DNA of 64,000 nucleotides from positions 149,203 to 213,202 of the forward strand of contig DATKFW010000108.1 of the NCBI GenBank assembly GCA_035511075.1, in the 5' to 3' direction. Position numbers and translations under genes: made by a program. Source of the stretch: DATAUD01 sp035511075 (GTDB taxonomy: Bacteria; Verrucomicrobiota; Verrucomicrobiia; Limisphaerales; Palsa-1400). The notes below the pieces were generated by a model. The model saw only the letters and a program-made list of their open reading frames with translations. It was not told where the DNA came from and ran no database searches. Positions 1-9,170 of this stretch are shown in pieces; within the stretch, counting starts at the first letter, position 1; every line of letters begins with the position of its first letter.

Positions 1-2
1 CG

Positions 3-137
3 ATGACCAGTACGCCGCCCAAAGGACGCGGGCCGCTGCCGACCGAGTTTGAACACAAGCTCAAGCAATGGGGGGACGCTGAGGAAGAGCCGGCAAAGTC
101 CGGAGACAACAACTCCGTCAAACTGATCCAGGAATAA
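3..137 (+). CDS. C-terminal end of an unidentified protein, or a very small protein
   Basis: An open frame runs from the window edge to a TAA at 135-137. It contains an ATG at position 3, so it could be a 44-residue protein, but it is more likely the tail of a longer gene cut off by the window. The visible peptide is hydrophilic and rich in Pro, Lys, Glu and Asp (it starts MTSTPPKGRG and ends KLIQE), with no recognisable domain. The SpoIIAA-like gene follows 23 bases later on the same strand, so the two may be co-transcribed. Confidence 0.4.
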   Translation: MTSTPPKGRGPLPTEFEHKLKQWGDAEEEPAKSGDNNSVKLIQE

Positions 138-160
138 CATACGAACAAAGGAGAAATATC

Positions 161-523
161 ATGGCAATTCAACTCACCGAAAAGAATGAAGGAAAAGTGC
201 TGGAAGTGTACGTCAGCGGCAAACTGACGCACGAGGATTATCAACGATTCGCGCCGGAGTTCGAGCGGCTTGTAAAAAAGAACGGCAAAATCCGCGTGCT
301 CTTCGAGATGGCCGATTTTCACGGCTGGGAAGGATGCGCGGTGTGGGACGACATCAAGTTCGATGTCAAACATTTTTCCGACATCGAGCGCCTCGCGATG
401 GTCGGCGACAAGAAATGGGAGAAAGGAATGAGCGTCTTTTGCAAGCCATTCACCACGGCGAAGGTCCGCTACTTTGACCGCGCGGCAAGGGTCGATGCCC
501 AAGCCTGGGTGGAGCAGGATTGA
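161..523 (+). CDS. SpoIIAA-like (STAS fold) protein
   Basis: This 120-residue protein has the length and layout of the SpoIIAA-like family (DUF3478-type): a short beta-rich N-terminus with LEVYVSGKLTHEDY, a central FEMADFHGWE motif, and a C-terminal FTTAKVRYFD stretch followed by an Ala/Trp-containing helix. It is soluble, with no signal peptide. Members of this family have a STAS/anti-sigma-antagonist fold, but their cellular role is largely unknown. An AGGAG box lies eight bases before the ATG, which fixes the start. Family assignment is from sequence pattern; any regulatory role is inference. Confidence 0.8.
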   Translation: MAIQLTEKNEGKVLEVYVSGKLTHEDYQRFAPEFERLVKKNGKIRVLFEMADFHGWEGCAVWDDIKFDVKHFSDIERLAMVGDKKWEKGMSVFCKPFTTAKVRYFDRAARVDAQAWVEQD

Positions 524-587
524 GCCGCGCGCCACCCGTTGCCACCCAAAAACGTCGGAGGCCGCGCCATTTGACACGGGCGAAGAC

Positions 588-1655
588 TTACTCGGCAAAC
601 GGATCGCCGTTTTTTGGTTTTACTCGCAGTCCGGTTTTCTCCGTCGCCGCCGCGAAGGACACGGATCCCCCTTGCGCCGTCGCGCCGGAATAGGGGTCGT
701 CGGCTATTAACAAAGACCCGTCAATGTCCAGGTGGTCCGCCAATTCGGCCAGGTGGGCCGCGGCGCTGATCAGGACACTGGATTCAATCATGCAGCCGAT
801 CATCGTTTTTAACCCGGCTTTGCGGGCCGCCTTGAGCGCCTCGTGCGCGCCGGTGATGCCGCCGGTCTTCAACAGCTTGACATTGACGCCGTGAAAACAC
901 TCGGCGCATTTGCCGATGTCTCCGGCATGATGATACGATTCATCCCCGAACAAGGGCAGGGGAGACCGGCTCTTCAACCATGCCATGTCCGCAACCGGCG
1001 TCGCTGCGGGCATCGGCTGCTCCACAAACTCGATATGCGGGTCGGTGGCCAGCCATTCCAAATTGCGCAGCGCCTCCTCTTTTGTCAGCCATCCTTCGTT
1101 GGCATCGACGCGGAGCGTCCGATCCGGCGCAACCTTGCGCAACGCCGCAAGATTCTCGCGCTCGCCTTGCGCGCCGATCTTGAGCTTCAAGATTGGATAA
1201 GCCGCGGCTTCCGCCACTTTTTGAGCAATCATCGCCGGGCTATCGATGCCGATGCTAAACGAAGTCACGTGCTTCTTCTCAGAAAAACCGAGGCCGAGGA
1301 AGTCATAGACCGCTTTTCCGGCCATTCGCGCCGCGCCATCGACCAACGCGACGTTGATGGCGCATTTGGCGGAGGAATCGCCGGGCGCCAGATTTTCCAG
1401 GTACGTCATGCTGCCCGGTATGTCGTCGAAGGAAAGCCGCGCCCAATCCACCTTGCTTAGAAACTTCTGGACCGTATCCGGCGATTGGGAATAACGGCTC
1501 GAAGAGGGCCCTTCTCCAAGGCCGCTGATACCCTTGTCCGACAGGCGAAGCAGGACGACGGTTACCGTGTCCGCTCCGCCGCCGGTCTTGGCGCTGCTGG
1601 AGACTGCCCAGGTATGATTTAGCTTGAGCGGGTAAGGCCGGTATTCGACTTTCAT
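588..1655 (-). CDS. Dipeptide epimerase of the enolase superfamily (L-Ala-D/L-Glu epimerase type)
   Basis: The protein belongs to the muconate-lactonizing subgroup of the enolase superfamily, whose dipeptide epimerases interconvert L-Ala-D-Glu and L-Ala-L-Glu during murein peptide recycling. Counting from the chosen start (355 residues), the KxK catalytic motif is near 157-159 (LKLKIG). The metal ligands fall in DANEGW (184), VEQP (212) and GDES (238), and the second catalytic lysine is in NVKLLKTGG near 260-263. The frame is open to 1694, but the first ATG that gives a family-like N-terminus (MKVEYRPYPL) is at 1655. The upstream gene on the other strand starts at 1775, so this would be a divergent pair. 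Exact substrate cannot be read from sequence alone. Confidence 0.85.
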   Translation of the reverse strand: MKVEYRPYPLKLNHTWAVSSSAKTGGGADTVTVVLLRLSDKGISGLGEGPSSSRYSQSPDTVQKFLSKVDWARLSFDDIPGSMTYLENLAPGDSSAKCAINVALVDGAARMAGKAVYDFLGLGFSEKKHVTSFSIGIDSPAMIAQKVAEAAAYPILKLKIGAQGERENLAALRKVAPDRTLRVDANEGWLTKEEALRNLEWLATDPHIEFVEQPMPAATPVADMAWLKSRSPLPLFGDESYHHAGDIGKCAECFHGVNVKLLKTGGITGAHEALKAARKAGLKTMIGCMIESSVLISAAAHLAELADHLDIDGSLLIADDPYSGATAQGGSVSFAAATEKTGLRVKPKNGDPFAE

Positions 1656-1774
1656 AGACGTTGACAGCACACCGCAAACGCAGGCCGATTGCAAGCAAAC
1701 TCAAGGCTCCCGCCGTCGCTAAGGGGCGCCGATTCTGGATTGACAATAGCCAGGTTTGTCCAATCCTGAACGCG

Positions 1775-3052
1775 ATGTTCAACATTAGAAGTGTCATCGT
1801 CGCGGGGGCGGTCGCGTGCGCCCTGCCTTGCGCTGTTCATGCCGTGGATTGGACACAGTTTCGCGGTCCGAATCACGACGGGACTTCACCGGAAACAATA
1901 TTGACAAACTGGCCGGCAACGGGCTTGCGCGAAGTTTGGAAACACCCGATGAAGGACGGGTTCAGCGGCATTACCATTGGCGGCGGCAAGGCGTTTACTC
2001 TGGTCCAACGGGATGTGGAGGGCGCGGGACAGGAGGTTTGCGTGGCGCTGGATGCCGATTCCGGCAAGGAACTCTGGGCGGCGCCGCTCGGTGTGGCCGG
2101 ATATGACGGCGGGGGCGATCACGGCGCTCCCGGCAATGACGGTGGCGATGGCCCCCGTTCAACCCCTTCCTACGATGATGGCAAGGTCTATACGTATTCG
2201 GCCAGGATGGTGTTAAAATGCCTGGACGCTTCGACCGGGCAACAGGTCTGGTCTTGCGACATTATCAAAGAACATGCGGGGCATAATATTCATTGGGAAT
2301 CCGCCGCTTCCCCTTTGATTGAGGGCGATCTGGTATTCGTCGCGGGCGGCGGCCCGGGAGAAGCGCTGCTCGCGTTTAACAAGAATGACGGCCACAATGT
2401 CTGGAAGGGTCAAGATGATAAGATGACGCAGTCAAGCCCGGTGGCCGCCACCATTCTTGGCGAACGCCAGGTGATTTTTTTCACGCAAAAGGGTTTGGTC
2501 TCTGTTGTGCCGGCGACCGGCGCCGTTTTGTGGCGGTTTCCATTCCGGTTCTCAACGGCCACCGCCATCTCGCCGGTTGTTTGCGGCGACGTCGTATATT
2601 GCTCGGCCGGGTACGGTGTCGGGTCAAGCGCGTGTAAAATTTCGAGGAGCAATGGCGGATTTACCGCGGCTGAAATGTGGCACCAACCGGCGAGCGTCCT
2701 GGCCAATCACTGGAGCACGCCGGTGTACAGCGATGGTTACCTTTACGGGATATCGGGGCAGGCCAAGTTCGGTATAGCTCCGCTGGTCTGTGTGGAAGTG
2801 GCCACGGGTCGCATCATGTGGACGGAATCCGGATTTGGTCCTGGGGGCTGCACACTAGTCGGGGGCGATGTGCTGGTGTTGAGCGACGCGGGCGACCTCG
2901 TGCTAGTGAAGGCGACGCCGACCAGTTACCAGGAAGTGGCGCGCACCCACGTGCTGGCAGGCAAATGTTGGAATAGCGCCAGCGTTAGCAATGGACGAAT
3001 TTACGCTAGAAGCACGCGCGAAGGAGTTAGCCTCGACGTATCCGCACAATAG
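1775..3052 (+). CDS. Secreted PQQ-type beta-propeller protein
   Basis: A 425-residue exported protein. The start at 1775 gives a typical signal peptide (hydrophobic stretch VIVAGAVACALPCAVHA) followed directly by VDWTQFRGPNHDG, the usual N-terminus of Verrucomicrobia/Planctomycetes PQQ-like propeller proteins. Repeated blades of the form GKVYTYSARMVLKCLDASTG and YCSAGYGVG are visible through the whole length, consistent with a PQQ_2-type seven- or eight-bladed propeller. There is no dehydrogenase catalytic region and no cytochrome CxxCH motif, so it is probably a structural or binding propeller and not a complete quinoprotein enzyme. The frame is open upstream to 1661, but that extension overlaps the divergent epimerase and lacks a signal sequence. 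Confidence 0.8.
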   Translation: MFNIRSVIVAGAVACALPCAVHAVDWTQFRGPNHDGTSPETILTNWPATGLREVWKHPMKDGFSGITIGGGKAFTLVQRDVEGAGQEVCVALDADSGKELWAAPLGVAGYDGGGDHGAPGNDGGDGPRSTPSYDDGKVYTYSARMVLKCLDASTGQQVWSCDIIKEHAGHNIHWESAASPLIEGDLVFVAGGGPGEALLAFNKNDGHNVWKGQDDKMTQSSPVAATILGERQVIFFTQKGLVSVVPATGAVLWRFPFRFSTATAISPVVCGDVVYCSAGYGVGSSACKISRSNGGFTAAEMWHQPASVLANHWSTPVYSDGYLYGISGQAKFGIAPLVCVEVATGRIMWTESGFGPGGCTLVGGDVLVLSDAGDLVLVKATPTSYQEVARTHVLAGKCWNSASVSNGRIYARSTREGVSLDVSAQ

Positions 3053-3056
3053 GAAA

Positions 3057-3072
3057 GTTCGCCATTGCGAAC
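3057..3072 (+). terminator. Small hairpin just after the propeller gene
   Basis: Immediately after the stop codon, GTTCGC (3057-3062) and GCGAAC (3067-3072) form a perfect six-pair stem with a four-base loop. There is no clear T-run after it, so it is at best a weak terminator. The rest of the 276-base gap to 3329 shows no gene I can support. Confidence 0.35.
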
Positions 3073-3328
3073 ACCACGCAAGCTGCGCCGAGCGACCAGT
3101 AGAGAAGTCTTTACTTGTAGACTATAAGTGTCACTCAAACTAATAAACTTGTTCATTTTGAACTGGACTTCCGTGTGGCAGCTTATATACTTAGACGTTG
3201 TAAGCCATACATTGGCTGCCGTCTTTGAAACTGAACTGCCATCCAGGGAGTCTATTGCGGGCAAGGCTACGCCCCGCCAGCCGATTTCCATTTACTTCTA
3301 ATCCCGGGCCTGCGTCGGTTCGAGCGCT

Positions 3329-4489
3329 ATGAAAGACAATATAGAAAAGCGCGTCATTTGTTTTTTCATTCTGATGTCGGCCATCCTTGTATACGTCGCG
3401 GCGACAGCCGTGCGAAACATCCAGCGGTCCATCAAGAGCGAGGCATGGGTCAACAAAACACACGATGTCATCATTCACGCCGCCGAAATTGTTTCCTACC
3501 TCCACGCTGGCGACGCCGCCCTCCGCACCTTCATGATCACAGGGGAGAGTCGCGACCAGATCAAGTACAGGAATGCTTATTCCACAATGATCGAGCGCCA
3601 GGACGAGCTTCTAGCTTTGACGCGCTCCGGCGCTGAGGATGCGGAGCTTCATGAGAAAGTCCTTGGCCTCGACACTCTCGTCAGCAACCGAGTCGAAATT
3701 GCACGATCCGTCGCCAAGGCCCGTGAACAGGGGGGCTTGGAGGACGTCCGGAAACTTTATTTGTCCAACCCGGATGCGGAATCCATCGGGAGGATCGAAA
3801 GGTATGTCACTTCGCTCATCGGGACGGAAAGGGAATTGTTGAGCCGTCGAGACGTCGATGAGTACACGCAGGCGGTGACAACCAAATGGACGGTTTACAG
3901 CGGCGTGGCCGTCAATTTTGTCTTGCTGGCGTTTGTCTTTGGGTTACTGCGCGATGATCTACATGCGCGCCGAGTCGCCGCCAAGGCTCTTGAAGAAGCC
4001 AATGCCCAATTGGAGGTCAAAGTGCAGGAACGCACTGCCGACCTGATCAAAGCCAATCACGCCCTCAAACAGGAAAACCTCGAACGACGCTGGTCGTATC
4101 AGACTTTGGACCACCAGGGACGCTACAATCAGCTCATCATTAATTCCATCTCTGAAATGGTATTTGTCATCAGCCGCGCGCTTAATGTCAGCCGAATCAA
4201 CCCGGCCGTCGTCCACCAGACGCATTGGCAGCCGCAGGACCTAATCGCTCAGTCCATCGAACGAGTGGTGAAACTGACGCCGGATTCCGGGAATGCCCCG
4301 GAACACAACCCTCTTTCCCAAGCCATGCGAGACGGACGCGAAATCCAGGAACGCCCCGCCGTGCTGACGACCCGCTCCGGCCGAACTATTCCGGTTCGGT
4401 TCAGCCTTGTCCCTCTTCACGACCAGGACAAAGTTGTCGGTGGCGTCCTGACAGTTCGCATCCCGGAGGGAGTGCAACGGCCCAATTGA
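3329..4489 (+). CDS. CHASE3-PAS membrane sensor protein lacking an output domain
   Basis: A 386-residue inner-membrane sensor. Residues 10-27 form the first membrane segment. The following periplasmic part, with AGDAALRTFMITGE and a long helical region to about 185, looks like CHASE3. A second membrane segment lies near 187-207 (VAVNFVLLAFVFGLL). It is followed by a coiled coil (EEANAQLEVKVQERTADL) and a PAS-like domain ending with SGRTIPVRFSLVPLHD. The coiled coil plus PAS is the arrangement normally placed before a histidine kinase, yet the protein stops with no H-box and no ATPase domain. A stand-alone receiver follows 20 bases downstream, so the two are probably one signalling unit that borrows a kinase from elsewhere. 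Confidence 0.75.
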   Translation: MKDNIEKRVICFFILMSAILVYVAATAVRNIQRSIKSEAWVNKTHDVIIHAAEIVSYLHAGDAALRTFMITGESRDQIKYRNAYSTMIERQDELLALTRSGAEDAELHEKVLGLDTLVSNRVEIARSVAKAREQGGLEDVRKLYLSNPDAESIGRIERYVTSLIGTERELLSRRDVDEYTQAVTTKWTVYSGVAVNFVLLAFVFGLLRDDLHARRVAAKALEEANAQLEVKVQERTADLIKANHALKQENLERRWSYQTLDHQGRYNQLIINSISEMVFVISRALNVSRINPAVVHQTHWQPQDLIAQSIERVVKLTPDSGNAPEHNPLSQAMRDGREIQERPAVLTTRSGRTIPVRFSLVPLHDQDKVVGGVLTVRIPEGVQRPN

Positions 4490-4508
4490 CAGTGAAACGC
4501 TTGACCTC

Positions 4509-4886
4509 ATGAAAAAGCAAATTCTTTGCATCGATGACGAGGCGGACATCCGGCAACTGCTCGAGGAAGCCTTAACCCTCAGGGGCTATCGCGTTAAGAC
4601 AGCAGCCGAGCCGCAAGCGGCCAAGAAGAGCGTCAGGGAGGACCCGCCCGATTTGATTGTCATGGACTTCCAGATCGAGGAAGGGGACGGATTCACCCTG
4701 ATTGAGGACATCCGCAAGCTCGGCCCGGGAATTCCGATATTACTGTTGACAGGGGCGGTGTTTGATCGCGCGATGGTTCGCGAAGCGATTGAAAAAAAGG
4801 TCTCGCGCTACCTGGACAAGACCGCCTCACTAAGTGAAATAATCAGTGAAATTGAAAAACTGCTTGTTGACGCCCCAAAGGCCTGA
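4509..4886 (+). CDS. Stand-alone response-regulator receiver protein
   Basis: A 125-residue single-domain CheY-like receiver. It shows the acidic pair in LCIDDEAD, the phospho-acceptor Asp in IVMDFQIEEGDG near residue 52, the conserved Thr in LLLTGA and the conserved Lys in YLDKTASL. No DNA-binding or enzymatic output domain follows, so it would act by protein contact. It sits directly after the kinase-less CHASE3-PAS sensor, and co-transcription is likely. Assignment as a receiver is firm; its kinase and target are unknown. Confidence 0.9.
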   Translation: MKKQILCIDDEADIRQLLEEALTLRGYRVKTAAEPQAAKKSVREDPPDLIVMDFQIEEGDGFTLIEDIRKLGPGIPILLLTGAVFDRAMVREAIEKKVSRYLDKTASLSEIISEIEKLLVDAPKA

Positions 4887-4996
4887 TTTAAATGCTTTGT
4901 CTCCAATTGGTTGCAGGCGCATTCAAAGCCTGCGAGACCGCGGCGGCAGAGGTTCTGCAGACGACCCGCGGGGATGTAAATAACTTGAAAAAGGAA

Positions 4997-5024
4997 TTGA
5001 CACTCCCGGGCTGCTATGTAAGGT
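4997..5024 (+). promoter_or_regulatory. Candidate sigma-70 type promoter for the sulfotransferase gene
   Basis: TTGACA at 4997-5002 is followed after 16 bases by TAAGGT at 5019-5024, inside the 260-base gap before the sulfotransferase. The -35 box is perfect and the -10 box is moderate. Nothing else in the gap (4887-5146) looks coding: the short open frame there has no family resemblance. Confidence 0.35.
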
Positions 5025-5146
5025 ATTGCCTCACAAGAGATGCAAGGATTGAGAGATCAGCTCAAAGTCGAAATTCTGAAGTGCGTCCGTGGGATGCGAC
5101 CCGGCCGAGACGCCGTCGTTCTTGATGATTTCGACCGGGCGGGTAT

Positions 5147-6232
5147 ATGAATAAAGGCGCCGTTCGAAAATCGAAGCGCGGCTCAATCCTGGAATCCCTG
5201 CGGCTTTCTTCACAGAGCCTTCGTCCTGCCCTTGGTCTTTTGACAAAGCCGGCCACGCTGGCGCAGCTTCCCCGGTTGCTGGTGGAAGGATACGCGCCGG
5301 TGCGTCGAATGTTGGTGCAGGCCCATAACGGGCGGGAGATTGCGCGGTTGCTGGCCCAGGGCGAGCAGGTTACATTTGTCAGTTCGTTTGCCCGCTCCGG
5401 CAATACGTGGGTGCGGTACCTGTTGTCCGACGTTTTCCTGCAAAACCACGGTGTTGAAACAGCCACCGACTTGGCGGTGCATCCTGATGAAATCATTCCC
5501 GATTTTTATTGTGAAATGGTTGCCCGGCGAAACACGGCGGTTCCGACTCCGGGCTTGTTAGTCAAGACCCACGATTTATTCGGGCACTTGAAGCGGCGAT
5601 TTGACAGTCCGGTCGCGCAAACGCCGGGCGGGAACTGGCGGCATCTTTACATTTATCGGACGCCTGAAGATGCGTTGGTTTCCTTCTATCACCTTCAATT
5701 GCGGGAAAAATATGTCAAAAGCCGTGCGGGGCTCGATATCGACACGTTCTGCCTCGATCACCTTAAGGGGTGGGTTGGGCATGTTTCGAGTTACGTGGCG
5801 GCTCGCCGGGAAGGTGCTACAGTCTTCTTCGCTTCGTACGACCAGCTTTTACAAAATCCGGAAGCCGTTTTGGTTGAGATACTGGGTTGGCTGGGGGTCC
5901 GGCACGCGCCCAGCGCGGTCATCCGTGCTGTCCAGAATATGCAGTTTCGAAATCTTCAGGCGTTGGAAGCGCGGAATTCTGCGGATAGGCCGCCTGTTTT
6001 TCGCAAGGGCCGCAACGGTTCCGGATCCGATGAACTCAAGGCGGCTACAGTTTCTGAAATTCGCCGGCAGACGAACCATTTACTGGTGGAGGCCGACGCC
6101 TGTGTTGCCGGCCAAAGGGGCAAGAACGGGCACGTTTCCAAGTCCGTGACTTCGGACGCGGCCATGGAATTGCCATCGCGGAACGGGCAGACGGACAGAC
6201 TGGAAAACGTGTCTCGGGTGCGATCTGTCTGA
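5147..6232 (+). CDS. Sulfotransferase domain protein
   Basis: This 361-residue soluble protein carries the hallmarks of PAPS-dependent sulfotransferases. The 5'-phosphosulfate-binding loop is FARSGNTWVRYLL near residues 81-93. A LVKTHD motif follows at about 138-143, and the 3'-phosphate region is YIYRTPEDALVSFYH near 168-182. Such enzymes transfer sulfate from PAPS to a carbohydrate or other acceptor. The last 60 residues are low in recognisable structure. The following gene, a giant membrane protein, starts 17 bases later and is probably co-transcribed, which suggests the sulfate is added to an envelope glycan or lipid-linked product (inference). The acceptor cannot be predicted from sequence. 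Confidence 0.8.
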   Translation: MNKGAVRKSKRGSILESLRLSSQSLRPALGLLTKPATLAQLPRLLVEGYAPVRRMLVQAHNGREIARLLAQGEQVTFVSSFARSGNTWVRYLLSDVFLQNHGVETATDLAVHPDEIIPDFYCEMVARRNTAVPTPGLLVKTHDLFGHLKRRFDSPVAQTPGGNWRHLYIYRTPEDALVSFYHLQLREKYVKSRAGLDIDTFCLDHLKGWVGHVSSYVAARREGATVFFASYDQLLQNPEAVLVEILGWLGVRHAPSAVIRAVQNMQFRNLQALEARNSADRPPVFRKGRNGSGSDELKAATVSEIRRQTNHLLVEADACVAGQRGKNGHVSKSVTSDAAMELPSRNGQTDRLENVSRVRSV

Positions 6233-6248
6233 ACTTGCGGTCGTGGCT

Positions 6249-9170
6249 ATGAGAGTTTCTTCATCCGTGGCGGCCAACGCCAATCCGCGTTCCAACCAGT
6301 GGAAGCTCCTGGGAATTTTGCTGGGAGGCGCATTACTTGTCTTATTTTTTCAAAGTCTTGAGTCCCGCGAGGTTCTCTTTGCCAACGATGGTCCGTTGGG
6401 GGCTTTGACAGCGGAATCCAACCGGCTGCCTGGACGCTTCACGGGCACCTGGCGTGGCTTGGCGTGGCTCGGCGGCGCGGCTCCTGTTGCGGCGCCGACC
6501 ATTTCAATGCTTCTGGCCACGATTCTCTCACCTGTGATTTTCCTGAAGGTTTATGCGCCCTTCTCGCTGCTTTGTGTTGGTTTTTCGGCCTGGTTATTTT
6601 TCCGGCAATTGCGATTCAATCCGACAGTTTGTGTCCTGGGCGGCCTGGCTGCGGGGCTCAACGCGCATTTCTTTTCCGTTGCATGCTGGGGCACCGGTTC
6701 GTGGAACATAGCCGTCGCCATGTCCTTTTTGGCGCTGGCCGCTTTGTCCAGTCCGTCCCTGAGGCAAATCTGGGCAAAGGGAATCTTCGCCGGCCTGGCC
6801 GTCGGCATGGGAGTGATGGAAGGCTTCGATGTCGGGGCGATCCTTAGTGTTTACGTCGGTATATACGCCGCTTTTCGGTTTCTGACCGAGGAGGCCCCCA
6901 TCGGGGCAAGGATTGTGCGGGCGATGGTATGCGAAGTCCTGGTGATTGTTTTTGCGGGGTTCATCGCCGTTCACACTCTGTCGACGCTGGTGCAAACACA
7001 GATTGAAGGAGTGGCTTCGATGGGCCAGGACGAGGAGACCAAGCAGCAACGATGGAACTCCGCCACTCAATGGAGTCTGCCCAAAAAGGAGACGCTCCAA
7101 TTGTTTGTCCCCGGGCTTTTCGGCTATCGCATGACGCAGCATATTCTTAAGCCGGACCATTCCAGCGCTTATTGGGGCGACATCGGACGGGACCCACGAA
7201 TTGCCGGACTGGGCAGCGATGACCTTGCTGTAAGGCAGGCAACCGCGGCGCTATTCAATGTGCCGGACGAATTTAGAGCCAATCTTAATACCCCGACCCG
7301 TCAGGAACGGACGCCGGCCATCGTGGCCATCACCAAGAAGGCCGGCATCTACTGGCGTTATTCGGGCAGCGGCGAGTTCGCAGGCATCCTGCTCTCTCTG
7401 CTGGCTTTTTTCGGATTGGCGAACGTCTGGCGGTCGCAGACGCCGTACGCCAAGCCCGAGCGGGCGGCGGTTATATTTTGGGGCGCTGTTGCGTTATTTT
7501 CACTTCTGATGGCGTGGGGACGTTATGGCTTTCTTTATCGGCTTTTCTACCATTTGCCGTATTTCTCAACTATTCGCAATCCGATCAAATTCCTGACTCC
7601 CTTTCACATTGCATGGGTGATTGTGGCGGCATACGGCATGGAAGTGCTGTATCGGTCCTATTTACGCGCGACCGTCAAGCGGGCGGATTTTTTCCCGGAA
7701 CACTTGCTGAACTGGTGGGGCAAGGCGCCTGGTTTTGATAGGAAGTGGACCATTTTTGCGCTTTTGTTGCTTGGGGCGTCGATTTTGGGACTTTTCATTT
7801 TCAACGCGTCGCACAACGCCCTGACCGACTACTTGGAAGACCAGGCATTTGCCGCGCAGGATGCGGCAAAAATCGCGAATTATTCCTTTGTACAGGCCGC
7901 GTGGTTTGTTGGGTTTCTGGCCCTGTCGGTGCTAGTCGTCACCGGCATCATCAGCGGCGCCTGGTCGGGTCCGCGGATTAAGTGGGCTTGGACGTTTCTC
8001 GCGGTGGTACTGTTGGCGGATCTTGCGCGGGCCGATCAACCGTGGGTCCGCTACTTCGATTACGGCGAAAAATATTCCGCCAATCCAATAGTCGATTTTC
8101 TTCAGGACCAGCCCTACGAGCACCGGGTCATCGGCAAGCTCGAACCCAGAGGCCCCGGCAGCGGCATCACACCAGGCTTCGGCGAACTCTATTTCTTCTG
8201 GATCCAAAACGATTTTCCCTACCACAACATCCAGACGCTGGACTTCGCGCAGGCGCCGCACATGCCGGACCTGGACCGCGATTATCTTAAGGCATTTGAA
8301 CTCAAGGGAACCGACATTCGCAATACGGACCTCTTGCCCGCCATCCGGTTATGGCAACTGACCAACACGCGTTATATCCTGGCCTCGGCCAGCGGCGTTG
8401 ATTTGTTGAATGCGCGCGGCCGCGCGGTCAACGCGTCTTTTCAAATTCGTTCACTCTACAACATCGTCAGAAAGCCCGAGGTTCTCCAGCCCAACGACGT
8501 GGGTGACTTGACGGTGGAGGAGGGGAGCAAAGGCGCCTTCGCCTTGATCGATTTCCCCAACGCGCTGCCGCGAGTCAAACTCTATTCCAACTGGGAGGTC
8601 CCCACCAATGATAATGCTGCCCTGGCGACTCTCGCGTCGCCCGCTTTTGATCCGCTGAAAACCGTGCTCGTTTCCCCGGAGACACCCCCGCCGCAGTCGC
8701 CGACGGTTCCGACGGCGGATCCCGGAATGGCCACCATAACCGAGTACCGCCCGAAATTCGTCCAAATCCAGGCGGATGCCAAAACGCCGTCGATCTTGTT
8801 GTTCAATGATCGTGTTGCTCCGGAGTGGCAGGTCAGCATTGATCACCAGCGTGGCGAAATATTGCGCTGCAATTACATTATGCGCGGCGTCTTTCTGTCG
8901 CCCGGCAACCATATAATCGAATTCAGATTCAAGCCGTCGTTGAAGACTCTTTACGTGACTCTTTGTGCGATCGTCGTGGGCATTGCGGTGGCCGGTTATC
9001 TGATTGCCACGCGCCCGCCCTCCGTTGCGCCCGCGGAGAACCCGCTTCCGCCTCGCCCGCCCGCGCCCGCGCCAGCGGCTGCGCCGCTTCCGGCGCAGGC
9101 CGTGAAACCCGTTGCCGCATCGGCAGCGCCGCCCAGGCGCAGTGGAAAAAAGAAGGCGCGGAAAGTGTAA
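6249..9170 (+). CDS. Large polytopic membrane protein, YfhO / GT-C-like
   Basis: A 973-residue integral membrane protein with roughly a dozen hydrophobic segments in its first 560 residues and again near the C-terminus (LYVTLCAIVVGIAVAGYLIA). The motif IRNPIKFLTPFHIAW and the large soluble loop before the last membrane helix are typical of YfhO-like proteins, which resemble GT-C glycosyltransferases and in Gram-positives help glycosylate teichoic acids. The tail is Pro/Ala-rich and ends with a basic KKKARKV stretch. An ATG at 6249 is preferred; a GTG two codons earlier is also possible. It lies just behind the sulfotransferase, so a shared role in modifying a surface polymer is plausible but unproven. 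Confidence 0.65.
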   Translation: MRVSSSVAANANPRSNQWKLLGILLGGALLVLFFQSLESREVLFANDGPLGALTAESNRLPGRFTGTWRGLAWLGGAAPVAAPTISMLLATILSPVIFLKVYAPFSLLCVGFSAWLFFRQLRFNPTVCVLGGLAAGLNAHFFSVACWGTGSWNIAVAMSFLALAALSSPSLRQIWAKGIFAGLAVGMGVMEGFDVGAILSVYVGIYAAFRFLTEEAPIGARIVRAMVCEVLVIVFAGFIAVHTLSTLVQTQIEGVASMGQDEETKQQRWNSATQWSLPKKETLQLFVPGLFGYRMTQHILKPDHSSAYWGDIGRDPRIAGLGSDDLAVRQATAALFNVPDEFRANLNTPTRQERTPAIVAITKKAGIYWRYSGSGEFAGILLSLLAFFGLANVWRSQTPYAKPERAAVIFWGAVALFSLLMAWGRYGFLYRLFYHLPYFSTIRNPIKFLTPFHIAWVIVAAYGMEVLYRSYLRATVKRADFFPEHLLNWWGKAPGFDRKWTIFALLLLGASILGLFIFNASHNALTDYLEDQAFAAQDAAKIANYSFVQAAWFVGFLALSVLVVTGIISGAWSGPRIKWAWTFLAVVLLADLARADQPWVRYFDYGEKYSANPIVDFLQDQPYEHRVIGKLEPRGPGSGITPGFGELYFFWIQNDFPYHNIQTLDFAQAPHMPDLDRDYLKAFELKGTDIRNTDLLPAIRLWQLTNTRYILASASGVDLLNARGRAVNASFQIRSLYNIVRKPEVLQPNDVGDLTVEEGSKGAFALIDFPNALPRVKLYSNWEVPTNDNAALATLASPAFDPLKTVLVSPETPPPQSPTVPTADPGMATITEYRPKFVQIQADAKTPSILLFNDRVAPEWQVSIDHQRGEILRCNYIMRGVFLSPGNHIIEFRFKPSLKTLYVTLCAIVVGIAVAGYLIATRPPSVAPAENPLPPRPPAPAPAAAPLPAQAVKPVAASAAPPRRSGKKKARKV

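Noticed and set aside
4892..5125. A 77-residue open frame before the sulfotransferase
   Set aside because: No ribosome site, no family, and it runs through the candidate promoter.
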